From an uncultured Phascolarctobacterium sp. (GTDB lineage: Bacteria; Bacillota; Negativicutes; Acidaminococcales; Acidaminococcaceae), in contig CAJKLD010000033.1 of assembly GCA_905200645.1 (NCBI GenBank), positions 1-23,251 on the forward strand: 23,251 bases of DNA. Reading direction: 5' to 3'. The notes under the pieces are model-generated. The model was given only the letters and a program-made list of their open reading frames with translations. It was not told the origin of the DNA and ran no database searches. Made by a program: the position numbers and the translations under genes. Each line of letters starts with the position of its first letter. Positions within the stretch are counted from its first letter, which is position 1. Shown piece after piece: positions 1-6,629 of the stretch.

Positions 1-262
1 AAATATTTTGACTTGGCCGTGCGCTTTCGCGCTCGGCCCGCACATTCGCTTTTTTAGGTTAATTGTTCAGTTTTCAAGGTTCATTTTTGGCTTCGATAAA
101 TTGTCATCTTCTTCGTCAGCGCTTCAATTTTCTCACTCGATATACTTTAGTATTATCTCGTTCGTAAATTTTTGCGCTTCCTCGAATATGAGCAATTTTT
201 CTTTGCCAAATCCTTTTTTGTCTAGCGATTTTGGCTTTTGTTTAGTGCCGTATCGCGTCGAC
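1..262 (-). other. Leader region of a probable rRNA operon (16S expected off the left edge)
   Basis: This is the stretch transcribed leftward from the strong promoter at 269-297. It contains, at 65-79 on the minus strand, the motif CCTTGAAAACTGAAC, which resembles the element commonly found in Firmicute pre-16S leaders and rRNA spacers, followed by a GC-rich hairpin (GGCCGAGCGCGAAAGCGCACGGCC, split arms around 18-42). No convincing protein gene is present on either strand. That an rRNA gene follows is inferred from the promoter, the motif and the adjacent tRNA cluster; the rRNA itself is not in the window. Confidence 0.55.
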
Positions 263-268
263 TTGTAT

Positions 269-297
269 ATAATACCACAGCGTTCTAATGCTGTCAA
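269..297 (-). promoter_or_regulatory. Strong sigma-70-type promoter (probable rrn promoter)
   Basis: On the minus strand there is a perfect -35 (TTGACA, 292-297), a 17-bp spacer and a -10 of TATTAT (269-274). It reads away from the tRNA cluster and toward the left edge, with about 260 bases of leader and no ORF behind a ribosome site, which fits a stable RNA operon. Confidence 0.7.
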
Positions 298-477
298 CTC
301 TTTTTTTGCGATTTTTTTACTTTTTTTGAGTAAATCTTTTTATAAAGAGACAAACCGATCATAGCGTTGCTTTTTAAATTACTTATCAATTCATCCTCGC
401 TAAAAGCATTATCCAAATTCTGCTGCACAAGATAACGAGACCATAAACAAAGCATCACAAAAGGAGCTATTGTATTA

Positions 478-510
478 AACAAAAAAGCACTCCGATTTCT
501 CGAAGTGCTA
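478..510 (-). terminator. Rho-independent terminator of the tRNA cluster
   Basis: Read on the minus strand, a 9-bp stem (AGCACTTCG / CGGAGTGCT, one G-U pair) with a short loop is followed by a run of T. It lies 10 bases after the CCA end of tRNA-Val, so it ends the three-tRNA transcript. Confidence 0.85.
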
Positions 511-519
511 TAATTTGCT

Positions 520-595
520 TGGTGGGCGCTAACGGGATCGAACCGCTGACATTCTGCTTGTAAGGCAGACGCTCTCCCAGCTGAGCTAAGCGCCC
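520..595 (-). tRNA. tRNA-Val (anticodon TAC)
   Basis: A 76-base cloverleaf on the minus strand. The 7-bp acceptor stem is GGGCGCT/AGCGCCC, the anticodon stem is TCTGC/GCAGA around the loop CTTACAA (anticodon TAC), the T-loop is GGTTCGATCC, and CCA is encoded. It is the last of three tRNAs in the cluster, four bases after the CCA of tRNA-Glu. Confidence 0.97.
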
Positions 596-599
596 GTAA

Positions 600-674
600 T
601 GGTGACCGGTGGGGGAATCGAACCCCCGATACCGCCGTGAAAGGGCGGTGTCTTAACCGCTTGACCAACCGGCC
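600..674 (-). tRNA. tRNA-Glu (anticodon TTC)
   Basis: A 75-base cloverleaf on the minus strand. The acceptor GGCCGGT pairs with ACCGGTC (one G-U), the anticodon stem is CCGCC/GGCGG around CTTTCAC (anticodon TTC), the T-arm carries GGTTCGATTCC, and CCA is encoded. It is the middle tRNA of the cluster. It is also the tRNA type used by the GatCAB pathway encoded at 16561-19775 when mischarged tRNA(Gln) has to be corrected. Confidence 0.97.
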
Positions 675-677
675 AGG

Positions 678-753
678 TGGCTCCCCGAGTAGGACTCGAA
701 CCTACGACGCCCTGATTAACAGTCAGGTGTTCTACCGGCTGAACTATCGGGGA
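678..753 (-). tRNA. tRNA-Asn (anticodon GTT)
   Basis: A 76-base cloverleaf on the minus strand. The acceptor is TCCCCGA/TCGGGGA, the anticodon stem CCTGA/TCAGG encloses CTGTTAA (anticodon GTT), the T-loop is GGTTCGAGTCC, the discriminator base is G and CCA is encoded. It is the first tRNA after the promoter at 801-829. Confidence 0.97.
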
Positions 754-800
754 ATATAACCGATGCTTGAGCTTTCATATCGCTCAACATCACGAATGTT

Positions 801-829
801 ATTATAATCTTTTATTCAAGATTTGTCAA
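801..829 (-). promoter_or_regulatory. Consensus promoter of the tRNA-Asn/Glu/Val cluster
   Basis: The minus strand has TTGACA (824-829), a 17-bp spacer and TATAAT (801-806), a full match to the sigma-70/sigma-A consensus. The first tRNA begins about 48 bases downstream. Confidence 0.9.
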
Positions 830-889
830 CACTTTTTTATAAGTTTTTTTAGATTTTTTCTTAGGCGACAAATCAACATGCCAAAAAGC

Positions 890-1357
890 TTACGCCTCTA
901 CCTTTACCACAATTTTTTGTACGTGTTCCGGCTTACCTGCAACACAGGTGCAGTTGGGGCGGTGCAGCTCCCACGGAAAGAAAACAGCGAAATCACCTGC
1001 GTATAAATTAACGCAATTCTGCTCACCGGAATCGGCGTAAAAAATTACGTCGTCAGCTTCCGCCCTGTTTTCCGTTTCTCTGCAAGCTTCAGTCAGCGGC
1101 GTAAACCAAACGGTTTCGCAGCCCTCCGCTACATACTGTACGTCAATATATTGATTGTGCTTTTCCGGACGGCGGTCAGCCTTCGGCTCGGTAGCGTAGG
1201 TATTCACGCGGGCGAAAACCTTGCGTCCGTCAATTTCGTATTCGCCATTGGCCAGCGTGCTGAAGTCTGTTGCCGCAATATATTGCAGCGCCTTTTTTAA
1301 GCCGTCATTTACATAAGGCAGTAATTTTTCAATATCGTTTTTATTTCCGTTAATCAT
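890..1357 (-). CDS. YhcH/YjgK/YiaL family protein (NanQ-type sugar anomerase)
   Basis: A 155-residue cytosolic protein of the YhcH/YjgK/YiaL (DUF386) family. Members are cupin-fold, metal-binding proteins; E. coli YhcH (NanQ) speeds anomerisation of N-acetylneuraminate, and others sit in sugar operons. Visible family marks are the PEKHNQYIDVQY block (residues 64-75, with metal-ligand candidates Glu66, His68 and Asp72), the FFPWELHRP block (126-134, His132), and the C-terminal KIVVKV strand. Its length is normal for the family. The ATG follows the ribosome site AGGTGA. No sialic-acid or other sugar catabolic gene is nearby, so the substrate cannot be named from context. It lies downstream of the double-glycine peptide gene, separated by a hairpin at 1381-1405. 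Confidence 0.85.
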   Translation of the reverse strand: MINGNKNDIEKLLPYVNDGLKKALQYIAATDFSTLANGEYEIDGRKVFARVNTYATEPKADRRPEKHNQYIDVQYVAEGCETVWFTPLTEACRETENRAEADDVIFYADSGEQNCVNLYAGDFAVFFPWELHRPNCTCVAGKPEHVQKIVVKVEA

Positions 1358-1380
1358 ACTTTCACCTGCTTTTAATTATT

Positions 1381-1407
1381 GAAGGCTGGTCCAAACCCAG
1401 CCTTCAT
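1381..1407. terminator. Hairpin between the leader-peptide gene and the anomerase gene
   Basis: A perfect 9-bp stem (GAAGGCTGG / CCAGCCTTC, 7-base loop). The T-rich flank (ATTTTTTAT) is on the plus-strand side, while both neighbouring genes run on the minus strand, where the hairpin is followed by AATAATTAAAA rather than a U-run. It may be a weak terminator or an mRNA-processing stem that separates the two genes. Confidence 0.5.
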
Positions 1408-1410
1408 TTT

Positions 1411-1659
1411 TTATAAGACAGTCAGTCCCCTGTTCTTTAAACGTTCAATCATGCCGTCTACTTTTCCTAACGGGCAGTCTAAATGCGCTGTTTCCTTTTT
1501 GCATTCATCATAATAAGTAAAGGTTCTGTAATCGCCATATTCACCCTTTACAACCTCGCCTATGCTGTAATAGGTGTCCTTGCCGCCAACTACTGCGTCC
1601 AGTTCCTCGTCGCTTAACACTTTAGCGGCTTCAATAAATTCTATGTTGTCTTTTGTCAT
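1411..1659 (-). CDS. Double-glycine leader peptide (bacteriocin/RiPP-like precursor)
   Basis: An 82-residue peptide. The ATG at 1659 is preferred over an upstream GTG because AAAGAGGGA, six to seven bases before this ATG, is the ribosome site. Residues 1-26 look like a double-glycine leader: an acidic helix followed by LSDEELDAVVGG, the pattern cut after GG by C39-peptidase ABC exporters. The predicted core (residues 27-82) is Tyr- and charge-rich (it includes KDTYYS, GEYGDY, TFTYYDE) and has two cysteines. No exporter, immunity protein or modification enzyme is encoded in the window, so it is an orphan precursor. The leader assignment is fairly safe; whether the core is a bacteriocin, a signalling peptide or another secreted small protein cannot be told. 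Confidence 0.72.
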   Translation of the reverse strand: MTKDNIEFIEAAKVLSDEELDAVVGGKDTYYSIGEVVKGEYGDYRTFTYYDECKKETAHLDCPLGKVDGMIERLKNRGLTVL

Positions 1660-1783
1660 GATAAATCCCTCTTTCACAAAAATTTACTTATATTTATTTA
1701 TTCTCGCTACTCAAGCAAAATCCTGCTGCTTTTACTATTCTACGATACTTTTTATTGTTATGTGCTTTACAAACAACGCTCGC

Positions 1784-1789
1784 TATAAT
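1784..1789 (+). promoter_or_regulatory. -10 element upstream of the ABC-F gene
   Basis: A TATAAT hexamer lies about 40 bases before the ABC-F ATG. No good -35 is visible at the usual distance, so the promoter is only partly supported. Confidence 0.4.
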
Positions 1790-1829
1790 AAAATTACACT
1801 ATACTTTTAGCAAACTAACGAGGTACACC

Positions 1830-3386
1830 ATGAGCTACTTAAACGTAACTAATGTTTCCCATTCCTTTGGCGGACGCCAAATTTTAGAAAATGTTTCCTT
1901 CAAATTGCAGCGCGGCGAGCATGTAGGCTTAGTCGGTGCCAACGGCGAAGGCAAATCTACCTTTTTAAATATTGTTACCGGTCATGTACTGCCTGATGAC
2001 GGCAGAGTGGAATGGCCAGGCAAGGCCACCGTAGGCTATCTTGACCAGCAAAGCACCCTGCAAAAGGGGCTGACTATTCGCGAGGTACTGCACACCGCCT
2101 TTGATACGCTTTATGCCAAAGAACAGCAAATGCTGGATTACTACGAAAAAATGGGCGATGCCTCTCCCGAAGAGATGGACAAAATGATGAACGCCGTCGG
2201 CGAAATTCAAACGGAGCTGGAGCACGCAGGCTTTTATTCTTTGGACAGTAAAATTGAAGAATTTGCCAACGGTCTCGGGTTAGGCGACGTAGGTCTGGAT
2301 AAGGACGTCAGCGAATTATCCGGCGGCCAGCGCAGCAAAGTTTTGCTGACCAAGCTGCTGCTGCAAAACGCGCAAATTTTGCTGCTGGACGAGCCTACCA
2401 ACTATCTTGACGTAGAGCATATCGAATGGCTTACTAAGTTTTTGCAGAACTATGAGCATGCATTTATTTTGATTTCCCATGACGTACCCTTTTTGAACAA
2501 CGTCTGCAACGTAATTTATCATTTGGAAAACTGCGAACTGACACGCTACACCGGCAACTACGATAAATTCCAGGAAATGTACGCTATTTATCAGGCGCAA
2601 AAGGCCAGCGCCTACGAGCGCCAGCAGCAGGAGGTTGCTAAGCTGGAAGATTTTATCGCCCGCAACAAGGCACGTGTAGCCACCACCAATATGGCTAAAA
2701 GCCGTCAGCGCAAGCTGGATAAGATGGAAATGATTGAAAAGCCCCGCGAAAAAATTAAGCCTACTTTCCAATTTAAAGAAGCGCGTACTCCCAGCCGCTT
2801 TATTGTGGAAGCCAAGGATTTGGTTTTGGGTTATGACAGCGCCTTGACTCGTCCCGTTACCTTTAATTTGGAGCGCGGACAGAAAATTGCCATTCGCGGC
2901 GTCAACGGCTTGGGCAAAACTACGCTTTTAAAAACCATTCTGGGCATTATCCCGTCCTTTAGCGGCAAAGTAGAGCTGGGCGAATTTTTAGAGCCGGGCT
3001 ATTTTGAGCAGGAAGAACGCGAAAAGAATGAAAAAACAGCGCTGGAGGATGTGTGGGACGCTTATCCCGGCATGACCAATTATGAGGTGCGTGCCGCCTT
3101 AGCCGCCTGCGGCTTGACCAACGAACATATTACCAGCAAGGTTTTTGTTTTGAGCGGCGGCGAAGCAGCTAAGGTGCGCCTTTGCAAGGTAATGCTGAAG
3201 GACGTAAACTGGCTGGTGCTTGACGAACCGACTAATCATCTTGATGTGGATGCCAAGGAAGAATTACAAAGAGCACTAAAAGCCTTTAAGGGCAGCGTAC
3301 TTTTGGTTTCCCACGAGCCGGAATTTTACGAAGGCTGGGTAGACAAGGTTTGGAATATCGAGGACTGGACTACTAAAATCATCTAA
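1830..3386 (+). CDS. ABC-F family ATPase (YkpA/YbiT-like)
   Basis: A soluble ATPase of 518 residues with two ABC domains and no membrane segment. ABC-F proteins bind the ribosomal E site and modulate translation; some give antibiotic resistance. Domain 1 has Walker A GANGEGKST (about residues 36-44), signature LSGGQRSK and Walker B LLLDEPTNYLD. A charged linker (roughly 240-310, rich in Lys/Arg/Glu) follows, then domain 2 with Walker A GVNGLGKTT, a variant signature LSGGEAAK and Walker B LVLDEPTNHLD. Start: ATG at 1830, behind GAGG, is where homology begins (MSYLNVTNVSHSFGG); an upstream in-frame ATG adds a low-complexity tail and is rejected. The length fits the YkpA/YbiT group rather than the longer Uup group. 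It is monocistronic and convergent with the glycosylase gene. Confidence 0.93.
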   Translation: MSYLNVTNVSHSFGGRQILENVSFKLQRGEHVGLVGANGEGKSTFLNIVTGHVLPDDGRVEWPGKATVGYLDQQSTLQKGLTIREVLHTAFDTLYAKEQQMLDYYEKMGDASPEEMDKMMNAVGEIQTELEHAGFYSLDSKIEEFANGLGLGDVGLDKDVSELSGGQRSKVLLTKLLLQNAQILLLDEPTNYLDVEHIEWLTKFLQNYEHAFILISHDVPFLNNVCNVIYHLENCELTRYTGNYDKFQEMYAIYQAQKASAYERQQQEVAKLEDFIARNKARVATTNMAKSRQRKLDKMEMIEKPREKIKPTFQFKEARTPSRFIVEAKDLVLGYDSALTRPVTFNLERGQKIAIRGVNGLGKTTLLKTILGIIPSFSGKVELGEFLEPGYFEQEEREKNEKTALEDVWDAYPGMTNYEVRAALAACGLTNEHITSKVFVLSGGEAAKVRLCKVMLKDVNWLVLDEPTNHLDVDAKEELQRALKAFKGSVLLVSHEPEFYEGWVDKVWNIEDWTTKII

Positions 3387-3402
3387 TCTGCAAATTAAAA
3401 AT

Positions 3403-3460
3403 AAAAAGCGAGAGCTGCTGTACTTTCCAATCCAAAAGCACAGCGGTTCTCGCTTTTATT
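3403..3460. terminator. Bidirectional terminator between ABC-F and uracil-DNA glycosylase
   Basis: Long inverted repeat: AAAAGCGAGAGCTGCTGT and ACAGCGGTTCTCGCTTTT, with an 18-base loop, A-rich on the left and T-rich on the right, so it can end transcription from both convergent genes. Confidence 0.88.
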
Positions 3461-3463
3461 TGT

Positions 3464-4111
3464 TTATAGATAATCATGCACTCTTTTCTTGAACAGTTTA
3501 AAAAAGTCCACCTTCTCCGGCGACATAAATTCATATCCAGGAGCCAGAGCAGATGCCCGCTCCCGCGCAGCTTCCAAATCATGAAAAACATCCCACTTGG
3601 CAGTAACCAGGCTATGTCCGCTTAGCCGCAGAAGATACGCCGGATGATAGGTCGCTATACAGTCAAACCCCTGCTCCGTGCGGAACCACTGACCTCGGTC
3701 GCGGGTAATGCGCATATCAGGATTACCTAAATAGTGCAGCGCTACACCGCCAAGAGCAACAATAACCTTAGGCTGAATAATTTCCAATTCTTTTTCCAGC
3801 CAACGCTTAGCGCAAAAAGCGGCTTCGGCAATATCCGGCGTGCGGTTGTTTTTTGGCCGGCATTTAATAACGTTGGTAGTCAAAACTCTGTCGCGGGTCA
3901 TCTTCGCCGCCCATAACGCCTTATCCAACAGCTGTCCCGACGGTCCAATCAACGGACAGCCGTAATCATCCTCGACCCCGCCGGGTCCCTCGCCTACAAA
4001 AACAATGGGGCTTTGCGGATTGCCAAACCAGCCCACGGGGCCAATCGCTTCCTTGCGAAAGGGGCAAAGGCTGCATTCTTGCAGCTGCTTTTCTAATTCC
4101 TGTAATTCCAT
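3464..4111 (-). CDS. Uracil-DNA glycosylase, family 4 (4Fe-4S)
   Basis: A 215-residue DNA-repair enzyme that removes uracil from DNA and starts base-excision repair. Four cysteines fit the iron-sulfur cluster of family 4/5 enzymes: Cys13 and Cys16 (CSLC), Cys84 and Cys100. The active-site motif GEGPG lies at 40-44, followed by a Pro-Leu-Ile-Gly-Pro-Ser-Gly stretch (53-59), and the uracil-binding/DNA-contact motif HPAYLLR at 156-162. GEGPG plus HPAYLLR favour family 4 over family 5. It starts 15 bases after the lipase stop with GGGAGA as ribosome site, so the two are co-transcribed although their functions are not obviously linked. Confidence 0.92.
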   Translation of the reverse strand: MELQELEKQLQECSLCPFRKEAIGPVGWFGNPQSPIVFVGEGPGGVEDDYGCPLIGPSGQLLDKALWAAKMTRDRVLTTNVIKCRPKNNRTPDIAEAAFCAKRWLEKELEIIQPKVIVALGGVALHYLGNPDMRITRDRGQWFRTEQGFDCIATYHPAYLLRLSGHSLVTAKWDVFHDLEAARERASALAPGYEFMSPEKVDFFKLFKKRVHDYL

Positions 4112-4126
4112 ATTATATCTCCCGTT

Positions 4127-5512
4127 TTACTCCTGTACTAGCTGCGGTTCAAAACGTGTTGTCACAAAAGGCAGATGCTCCTGTAATTCCTTGCGCGCCG
4201 CCATTAAATTTTCGCCTGCCGCCTGAATATTTCCTACCGCCGGAGCTACCTTACGCCCCAAGCTGCTAATATTCAGCATCCGTCCTTCACGGTCAAAAAG
4301 CGCCTGTTCTAAGGTTAAATACCAATCATCACCCTGCTGCTGGCGATAACCGTCAATACCGCACAGCAAAATATAATCGGCGCCTGCAAAGCGGCTCTGC
4401 TGCACAATATCCTCCTGCGTATAGGCTTCCTTATCTAAAGTTTTGTGCATTACCACATAGGACGGCAGCATTTTTTTATATTCGTCAGTCACAAAACGCT
4501 TTAAATCGGTAATCGTTGCCACTTGGTTCAGCTTATCCGACTCCTGAATCCACAAGGCAACCACGGGCACGCCCTCGGTAATTTTGCTGTCAGACGCAGG
4601 ATAAATTCTGTCCAAAGCTACCTGACGGTCATATTCTTTATAAAGCTCGCTGACGCTGTAATCAAAATACATAGACATAGCATGCTGTACGCTGCTGATT
4701 TTAGGAGACAAGCTGTATTTTATATGCTGCCCAAACTGCTTATAGCTGCCAAAAAATGTTTGCAGACTGCCGGGAATGGGGTCGGCAGTATTCGTAATAC
4801 GCAGCAGTTTTAAACGGTCGCCGTACTGCTGCACAAACTGCTCATTGCCAACAGCAGGCGCGCCAAAGGTAACTACGTACAAACGCTCCGTGGGCAAACC
4901 TAGACACAGTAAACGTTCGCCTAATAGAGCAGCTGCCGCTCCGCCCAGGCTGTGGCCGCTTAAAAGCAGCACCGCATTAGGATTTTCGGCAACCTCTTGA
5001 AAAACGCCTTTAAAATTGCCCTGCTCGTCCAGTACAGAAGTGCGCAAAACAGTATCCACATAAGCATTAAAGCCTTCATGCACCGCAGGTCTATCCTTAT
5101 ACAAAGGCTCCGCTGCAATTTTTTGCATTTGTGCCAAGGTGCTGCCGCCAAAATTGACGCGCTTAGTTTTTAAATTTATGGACCAATCTTTTTTACCGGC
5201 GCTGCCGCGAAAAGTAACAAGAAAGATTTGCTTTGCCAATTCCGGAAAATAATTATGAGCAATCGCAAAATTAGTCTCCACCTTACCGTCGCTCATTTTT
5301 TGCGGCGCAATATGCCAGCCATAGCTGCGCAGATAATTAAACTCCGTCGAATTTTCCGGCAGATAAACACCCAGGCAGGAAGCCGCCGCTATCGTCGTAA
5401 AATATTTATCAACATACGTCTCGCTTACCGGCTGGCGCGTAACCGCAGAAGCAGGCAGCGCAAACGCCACCGCGCACACAAAGGATATCAATAAGCTGAA
5501 AATTTTATACAT
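4127..5512 (-). CDS. Secreted lipase, class 3 family, with extra C-terminal domain
   Basis: A 461-residue exported protein. Residues 1-23 form a signal peptide ending ASA. The alpha/beta-hydrolase core (about 30-290) carries the oxyanion strand TFRG (100-103), the nucleophile elbow GHSLGG (Ser188), Asp244 (NTADPIP) and His277 (QHAMSMYF), a full class 3 (fungal-lipase-like) triad. It presumably hydrolyses acylglycerol or phospholipid esters in the periplasm or outside the cell. Residues about 300-461 form a second region (with GADYILLCGIDGY near 377-389) that I cannot assign; it resembles a small alpha/beta domain and ends without a membrane segment. The gene has its own promoter (5544-5572) and leads an operon with the uracil-DNA glycosylase. 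Confidence 0.85.
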   Translation of the reverse strand: MYKIFSLLISFVCAVAFALPASAVTRQPVSETYVDKYFTTIAAASCLGVYLPENSTEFNYLRSYGWHIAPQKMSDGKVETNFAIAHNYFPELAKQIFLVTFRGSAGKKDWSINLKTKRVNFGGSTLAQMQKIAAEPLYKDRPAVHEGFNAYVDTVLRTSVLDEQGNFKGVFQEVAENPNAVLLLSGHSLGGAAAALLGERLLCLGLPTERLYVVTFGAPAVGNEQFVQQYGDRLKLLRITNTADPIPGSLQTFFGSYKQFGQHIKYSLSPKISSVQHAMSMYFDYSVSELYKEYDRQVALDRIYPASDSKITEGVPVVALWIQESDKLNQVATITDLKRFVTDEYKKMLPSYVVMHKTLDKEAYTQEDIVQQSRFAGADYILLCGIDGYRQQQGDDWYLTLEQALFDREGRMLNISSLGRKVAPAVGNIQAAGENLMAARKELQEHLPFVTTRFEPQLVQE

Positions 5513-5543
5513 AATACGTCTCCTATTTCTTCTTGATAATTAT

Positions 5544-5572
5544 ATTATACGAATTTTTGACGAATTTTGCAA
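5544..5572 (-). promoter_or_regulatory. Promoter of the lipase-glycosylase operon
   Basis: Minus strand: TTGCAA (5567-5572), 17-bp spacer, TATAAT (5544-5549), about 32 bases before the lipase ATG, which has the ribosome site TAGGAGA. Confidence 0.75.
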
Positions 5573-5599
5573 AGTCTTTACTTAAAAGAGCAATGCAGA

Positions 5600-5633
5600 C
5601 AGCAAAAAAGGCACCACCAAAAGGTGATGCCTG
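5600..5633 (-). terminator. Terminator after the cold-shock gene
   Basis: Minus-strand hairpin GGCATCACC / GGTGGTGCC (one G-U pair, TTTT loop) followed by TTTTTT. It ends the operon running from 7526 to 5659. Confidence 0.9.
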
Positions 5634-5658
5634 CGTAAAAAGCCTGCTATAAAACGTT

Positions 5659-5856
5659 TTAAATATGCTTCACATTGGCAGCTTGTTCACCGCGCTCGCC
5701 GGAGATAACGTCAAATTCAACGTCCCAGCCTTCTTCCAAGGTTTTAAAGCCATCAGCCTGAATAGCAGAAAAATGCACAAACAAATCCTTGCTGCCCTCG
5801 CGTTGAATAAAACCATAACCCTTTTCAGCATTGAACCATTTTACTTTACCAGTCAT
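5659..5856 (-). CDS. Cold-shock protein, CspA family
   Basis: A 65-residue single cold-shock domain (five-strand OB fold) that binds single-stranded RNA/DNA and acts as an RNA chaperone. The RNP1 motif (KGYGFI, residues 12-17) and RNP2 motif (LFVHFSAI, 25-32) are intact, and the start MTGKVKWFNAEKG is canonical. A very good ribosome site (TAGGAGGA) precedes the ATG. It lies 25 bases after the GIY-YIG gene with no terminator between, so it may be co-transcribed with that operon; a separate promoter and long cold-inducible leader, usual for cspA genes, is not evident. Confidence 0.95.
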   Translation of the reverse strand: MTGKVKWFNAEKGYGFIQREGSKDLFVHFSAIQADGFKTLEEGWDVEFDVISGERGEQAANVKHI

Positions 5857-5881
5857 CTTAGTCCTCCTAATTTTTATATAA

Positions 5882-6142
5882 CTAATTTTGAGATAAACTC
5901 CACCTTGCGCAAAGCGCCAGCTTTTCTATACGCGTAAGTTTTTTAATGGCAGCTTCACGCTTTAAAGCGGTTTCTTTATCGGCCAATTCTTCCGTATATA
6001 CTAAAGTCAAAGGCCCGCGCCCGCGGGTATATTTGGCGCCCCTGCCCGCAGAGTGAGCAGCCAGCCGGTGCTGCAAATCATTGGTCCAGCCGGTATATAA
6101 GCTGCCGTCCTTGCAGCGCAGCATATATACATAGGCAGCCAT
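5882..6142 (-). CDS. GIY-YIG domain protein (UPF0213/YhbQ type)
   Basis: An 86-residue stand-alone GIY-YIG nuclease domain. The N-terminal YVYMLRC and LYTGWT strands (residues 4-10 and 15-20) correspond to the GIY...YIG motif, followed by Arg26 (QHRLAAH) and the Lys-rich helix KREAAIKKL with the conserved Glu. Members of this small group are widespread in bacteria; their in vivo DNA substrate is poorly defined. Its ATG directly abuts the cyclophilin stop codon (TAAATG), so translation is probably coupled. Confidence 0.9.
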   Translation of the reverse strand: MAAYVYMLRCKDGSLYTGWTNDLQHRLAAHSAGRGAKYTRGRGPLTLVYTEELADKETALKREAAIKKLTRIEKLALCARWSLSQN

Positions 6143-6613
6143 TTATTTTACAACCTCAACCTTTTCCATAATTACGGCCTCACGTGGACGGTCACGAAAA
6201 TCCGTAGGCACAACGCCGATAAGACGCACAACATCCATACCCTCAACCACGCGCCCAAAAATAGCGTGATGACCGTTAAGCCAAGGAGTGGGAGCCAAAG
6301 TGATAAAGAATTGACTGCCGCCGGTATTGGGTCCTGCGTTAGCCATGGACAAAATACCCTCGTCGTCATGCTTTAAGCCAGCGCCAAATTCGTCTTTAAT
6401 TTTGTAGCCGGGACCGCCCATGCCGGTGCCGGTAGGGTCGCCGCCCTGAATCATAAAGCCGTCGATAACGCGGTGAAAAATAACGCCGTTATAAAAGCCC
6501 TTTTCTGTCAAATCAATAAAATTTTTCGTAGTCAAAGGAGCCTTATCCTCAAACATTTCGGCAACGAAAACGCCTTTATTGGTAGTAAATTTAATTTTTC
6601 TGTTTTCACTCAT
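6143..6613 (-). CDS. Peptidyl-prolyl cis-trans isomerase, cyclophilin type
   Basis: A 156-residue cyclophilin that catalyses cis-trans isomerisation of X-Pro bonds during folding. Family marks: FHRVIDGFMIQGGDP (catalytic Arg in FHRV, about residues 46-60), GTGMGGPGY, SMANAGPNTGGSQFFI (catalytic Gln/Phe), and LNGHHAIFGRVVEGMDVV. There is no signal peptide, so this is the cytosolic, bacterial PpiB-like short form. It follows the membrane protein gene by 16 bases with GGAGG as ribosome site. Confidence 0.95.
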   Translation of the reverse strand: MSENRKIKFTTNKGVFVAEMFEDKAPLTTKNFIDLTEKGFYNGVIFHRVIDGFMIQGGDPTGTGMGGPGYKIKDEFGAGLKHDDEGILSMANAGPNTGGSQFFITLAPTPWLNGHHAIFGRVVEGMDVVRLIGVVPTDFRDRPREAVIMEKVEVVK

Positions 6614-6629
6614 TAGAAAAACCTCCGGT

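Noticed and set aside
8..364. A 118-codon plus-strand ORF at the left edge
   Set aside because: It is antisense to the rRNA-type leader and promoter, has no ribosome site and a low-complexity Phe/Ser-rich composition; it reflects AT-rich non-coding DNA.
294..668. A minus-strand ORF of 124 codons including a tail that looks protein-like (residues from about 455 leftward)
   Set aside because: Its first half runs through tRNA-Glu and tRNA-Val and the terminator. The last 53 codons have an ATG but no ribosome site and end inside the -35 of the next promoter, so at best it is a gene remnant.
767..1006. Short plus-strand ORF over the tRNA promoter
   Set aside because: It covers the promoter region and overlaps the anomerase gene on the other strand; there is no ribosome site.
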